Assembly (NCBI GenBank): GCA_039649115.1
Contig: JBBWZQ010000068.1
Location: 1 to 9,035 of the forward strand
Direction of reading: 5' to 3'
Origin: DATEJJ01 sp039649115
Lineage (GTDB): Bacteria; Actinomycetota; Actinomycetes; Mycobacteriales; Micromonosporaceae
Length of the DNA stretch: 9,035 bases
Below the pieces are notes generated by a model that saw only the letters and a list, made by a program, of their open reading frames with translations, made no database searches and was not told the DNA's origin. The first letter of the stretch is position 1. Each line of letters opens with the position of its first letter. Below, piece after piece: positions 6,587 to 9,035 of this stretch. Both the position numbers and the translations under genes were made by a program.

Positions 6587-7965
6587 GCCGGCGGCTCCCG
6601 CAGCGCGTCCGCGATCTCCCAGGTCCGGTACCGGGAGCCCTTCACCAGCACCACGTCCCCGGGGCGCAGCTCCCCGCGCAGCAGAGCGACGGCCTGCTCC
6701 TGATCGGTCACGCGCACCGACTTCCCTCCCCAACTCGCCACCGCGGCCGCTCCGTCACGGATCGGCGCCGCGTTGTCGCCGACCACGACGAGCAGGTCGA
6801 CGCCGAGCGACGCGGCGAGCCGACCGACCTCCTCGTGCCCCTCCCGCTCGTACCCACCCAGCTCGGCCATGTAGCCGAGCACGGCGACGCGGCGCCGGTC
6901 CTCCCCCAGCGCCGCCTGCGCGCGCAGGGCAGCCGAGGTGGAGGCCGGGTTCGCGTTGTACGAGTCGTCGATCACCGTGACACTGTCGGCACGGTCGAAG
7001 ACATCCATCCTTCGTGTGGAAACCAGCCGCAGACGATCGAGTCGATCGGCGAGATCGGCCACCGGTACCCCCAGCTCCCGGCCGACCGCAGCCGCGGCGA
7101 GGGTGTTGCCGACCTGGTGCCGGCCGGTCAGCGCGAGCCGCACCGGTGCACTGCCCTCCGGCGTGACCAGGGTGTACCCGGGCCGGCCGCGCTCGTCGAG
7201 CCGCACGTCCACCGCCCGTACCTGTGCCGCCGCCGCCTCGCCCACCAGCACCACGCGCGCCGCGGTCGCGGATGCCATGGCCGCGACCCGCGGATCGTCC
7301 GCGTTCAGGATCGCCAGGCCCCGCTCGGGCAGGGCCTCGACCAGTTCCCGCTTGGCGAGCGCGATCCGCTCCACCGACCCGAACTCGCCGATGTGCGCCA
7401 CCCCCACGTTGAGCACCACGCCGATGCGCGGCGGCGCGATCGCGCACAGGTACCGCACGTGCCCGATGCCCCGGGCACCCATCTCCAGCACCAGATACCT
7501 CGTGGCCGCGTCCGCCCGCAGCGCCGTGTGCGGCAGGCCCAGCTCGTTGTTGAAGGTGCCCACGGGTGCGACGGTAGGCCCGGAAGCGGCCACCACCTGG
7601 GCGACCAGGTCCTTCGTCGTGGTCTTGCCCGAAGATCCGGTGAGACCGATGACGGTCAGCCCTGGCAACCGGTCCACCACCGCCCTGGCCAGGCCGGCCA
7701 TCGCCGCCAGCGGTTCGTCGACCACGATGCCCGGCACCCCGTCGAGCGCCCGGCCGCCCAGCACCGCGACGGCGCCCGCCGCAAGAGCGGCCGGCGCGAA
7801 ATCATGCCCGTCGACCTTCTCACCCAGGAAGGCGACGAACAGGCCGCCGGGGGTCACCGCCCGAGAGTCATATTCGACGGTACCGGTGACCAGCGTCCCC
7901 GGGTCGCCATGCACCAGCTGCCCGCCCACCGCCGCCGCAACCTCACCGAGCGTCAGCGGAATCAC
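6583..7965 (-). CDS. murF: UDP-MurNAc-tripeptide--D-Ala-D-Ala ligase MurF
   Basis: MurF is the cytoplasmic ATP-dependent ligase that adds D-Ala-D-Ala and completes the UDP-MurNAc pentapeptide. From GTG at 7965 the protein is 460 aa (MIPLTLGEVAAAVGG), a normal MurF length. Motifs are EYDSR (31-35), P-loop GLTGSSGKTTTK (107-118), GTFNNELGLP (136-145), EMGARG (161-166), GVAHIGEFGS (188-197), IALAKRE with the probable carbamylated Lys205, GRHQVGN (281-287), DDSYNANPAS (333-342) and VKGSR (441-445). The open frame continues upstream to an ATG at 8394, but those 143 extra codons translate hairpins and low-complexity repeats and match nothing in MurF, so they are excluded. GTG at 7974 is a possible alternative start. 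No clear AGGAGG-type site precedes either one, only G-rich sequence. The stop overlaps the mraY start by ATGA. Confidence 0.96.
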   Translation of the reverse strand: MIPLTLGEVAAAVGGQLVHGDPGTLVTGTVEYDSRAVTPGGLFVAFLGEKVDGHDFAPAALAAGAVAVLGGRALDGVPGIVVDEPLAAMAGLARAVVDRLPGLTVIGLTGSSGKTTTKDLVAQVVAASGPTVAPVGTFNNELGLPHTALRADAATRYLVLEMGARGIGHVRYLCAIAPPRIGVVLNVGVAHIGEFGSVERIALAKRELVEALPERGLAILNADDPRVAAMASATAARVVLVGEAAAAQVRAVDVRLDERGRPGYTLVTPEGSAPVRLALTGRHQVGNTLAAAAVGRELGVPVADLADRLDRLRLVSTRRMDVFDRADSVTVIDDSYNANPASTSAALRAQAALGEDRRRVAVLGYMAELGGYEREGHEEVGRLAASLGVDLLVVVGDNAAPIRDGAAAVASWGGKSVRVTDQEQAVALLRGELRPGDVVLVKGSRYRTWEIADALREPPA

Positions 7966-7989
7966 CCGCCCCACCCCCGCCCGCACGAA

Positions 7990-8173
<184 letters not shown>

Positions 8174-8219
8174 AAGCGTTGCCGCACGCACCACGCCACC
8201 GTGATCACGCTGAACGCAC

Positions 8220-8267
8220 GATCTTGGCGAGATTGGCACCGAATACGGTGCCGTTGCCGCCAAGATC
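8220..8267. repeat. 48-nt palindromic hairpin element A
   Basis: A 10-bp outer stem pairs GATCTTGGCG (8220-8229) with CGCCAAGATC (8258-8267). A 5x5 internal loop follows, then a 7-bp inner stem GGCACCG (8235-8241) against CGGTGCC (8246-8252), with loop AATA. It has the same total length, outer-stem length and GATC ends as element B, although the stem sequences differ. No T-tract follows on the coding strand. Confidence 0.85.
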
Positions 8268-8343
8268 CGGCAGCGACGCAGGAGCCAAGGGTGAAATGCC
8301 AGATTTGTGAACTCGACGCCGGCTCCGGCGCGACGGCCCGAGC

Positions 8344-8391
8344 GATCGTGGTCACTAGTACCCGCTCCAGCGGGTACAAACGACCACGATC
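8344..8391. repeat. 48-nt palindromic hairpin element B
   Basis: A 10-bp outer stem pairs GATCGTGGTC (8344-8353) with GACCACGATC (8382-8391). A symmetric 4x4 internal loop follows, then an inner stem GTACCCGCT (8358-8366) against AGCGGGTAC (8369-8377), closed by a very short loop. Pairing is perfect within each stem. It lies 45 nt after the murE stop on the coding strand, where it could act as a transcript stabiliser or attenuator. No T-tract follows on the minus strand, so it is not a standard intrinsic terminator. It may instead be a copy of a dispersed palindromic repeat. Confidence 0.85.
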
Positions 8392-8436
8392 CATTGCCGG
8401 GACCGCCAGTGGCGACCTCGGGCGGAGTCAGGCGGG

Positions 8437-9035
8437 TCACGGTGCACCTCCGAAGCGCTCGGTCAGGGCCGCGGCCAGCTCGACCCGGTCGTCGAACGGG
8501 TGCGTCTCGCCGGAGATCTCCTGGCCGCGCTCGTGGCCCTTACCCAGGAGGGCGATCACGTCCCCGGGCCGCGCCCGGCGCACCGCCTCGGAGATGGCGG
8601 ACCGGCGCCCGGGTATCTCGATCACCTCGGCGGTGCCGCCGAGCGCACCGCGCAGCACCTCGGCCCGGATGACCGCGGGGTCCTCGCCACGCGGGTTGTC
8701 GTCGGTGACCAGCACCAGATCGGCCCCTGCCGCGGCGGCGGCGCCCATCACCGGCCGCTTGGCCCGGTCCCGGTCACCGCCCGCCCCGATCACGCAGATC
8801 AATCGGCCCCCGCCGCCGGCTGAGGCAAGGGTCGGGCCGGACCGGCTCTCGCCGCCAGCCCCAAGGGTCGGGCCGGGTCGGCCCTCGCCGCCAGCCCCAA
8901 GGGTCGAGCCGGACCGGCTCTCGCCGCCAGCCCCAAGAGCCGGACCAGGCCGGCCCTCGCCGCCAGCCCCAGCAGGGATCGGACCAGGCCGGCCCTCGCC
9001 GCCAGCCCCAGCAGGGATCGGACCAGGCCGGCGCT
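8437..9035 (-). CDS. murE: UDP-MurNAc-dipeptide--meso-diaminopimelate ligase MurE (C-terminal part, repeat-expanded)
   Basis: MurE adds the third stem-peptide residue to UDP-MurNAc-L-Ala-D-Glu in the cytoplasm. About 199 C-terminal codons are present; the N-terminal and most of the central domain lie beyond the window. From 8805 down the protein is classical: RLICVIGAGGDRDRAKRP, then DNPR at 8700-8689, the motif of diaminopimelate-adding MurE as opposed to Lys-adding enzymes, then LLGKGHERGQEI and the end at TGA 8439-8437. Upstream of 8806 the same open frame encodes about six 12-13-residue units such as RPGPIPAGAGGEG and RPGPTLGAGGES. In ordinary MurE the strand equivalent to LICV follows within a short loop from the first helix of the C-terminal domain, so the units form an unusually long inserted loop. 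No stop or frameshift interrupts the frame. MurE identity is certain; whether the repeats are tolerated as a flexible loop is inferred. Confidence 0.95.
   Translation of the reverse strand, partial: RRPGPIPAGAGGEGRPGPIPAGAGGEGRPGPALGAGGESRSGSTLGAGGEGRPGPTLGAGGESRSGPTLASAGGGGRLICVIGAGGDRDRAKRPVMGAAAAAGADLVLVTDDNPRGEDPAVIRAEVLRGALGGTAEVIEIPGRRSAISEAVRRARPGDVIALLGKGHERGQEISGETHPFDDRVELAAALTERFGGAP
8806..9035 (-). repeat. murE: In-frame coding minisatellite in murE (36-39 bp units)
   Basis: Units on the minus strand are 9030-8992 and 8991-8953 (39 bp each, identical to each other, encoding RPGPIPAGAGGEG), 8952-8917, 8916-8881 and 8880-8845 (36 bp each, encoding RPGPALGAGGES, RSGSTLGAGGEG and RPGPTLGAGGES), and a degenerate last unit 8844-8806 (RSGPTLASAGGGG). 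All unit lengths are multiples of three, so the frame is kept. The identity of two adjacent units suggests recent duplication. The last 5 bases of the window differ from a further unit at one position only, so the array may continue beyond the edge. Confidence 0.93.

Noticed and set aside
8344..8391. Hairpin B as an intrinsic terminator for murE
   Set aside because: The hairpin is strong, but no U-tract follows on the coding strand and the downstream genes continue the same pathway; kept as a repeat or structure only.
8806..9035. MurE repeats as a CRISPR array
   Set aside because: Units are contiguous with no spacers, multiples of three in length, and in frame with MurE.

Overview
The window is a high-GC stretch of the division and cell-wall (dcw) cluster of an actinomycete. 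Every convincing gene is on the minus strand. In transcription order (high to low coordinates) they are murE (3' part), murF, mraY, murL, murD, ftsW, murG, a possible 26-codon micro-ORF, and murC (5' part). GTG starts, dense codon overlaps, an actinobacterial-type FtsW and a murL gene inside the cluster all suggest Micromonosporaceae or a close relative. That family placement comes from remembered protein resemblance and was not tested by a search.

Layout: 8437-9035 is the C-terminal half of MurE, cut by the window edge. Its upstream part is an in-frame minisatellite of about 6 units of 36-39 bp. Positions 7966-8436 form a 471-bp non-coding gap holding two 48-nt hairpins of the same architecture, a GACGCC hexanucleotide array and an 18-bp repeat that is strongly G-rich on the sense strand. 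Positions 2858-7965 hold murF, mraY, murL and murD with ATGA, TGATG and 14-nt overlaps. ftsW follows after 40 nt and murG after 7-13 nt. The micro-ORF links murG to murC by ATGA overlaps at both ends.

Together the genes make lipid II precursor and polymerise it at the septum. MurC, MurD, MurE and MurF build the stem peptide, MraY and MurG make lipid I and lipid II, and FtsW polymerises it. The biochemical point of interest is the murL-murD pair. MurL resembles the UDP-MurNAc-L-Ala-L-Glu epimerase known from Xanthomonas, and the adjacent ligase has MurD2-like motif changes. This organism therefore probably adds L-Glu to the precursor and inverts it afterwards, instead of adding D-Glu made by a glutamate racemase. 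The main structural oddities are the repeat-expanded loop in MurE and the repeat-filled break between murE and murF in an otherwise tightly packed operon.
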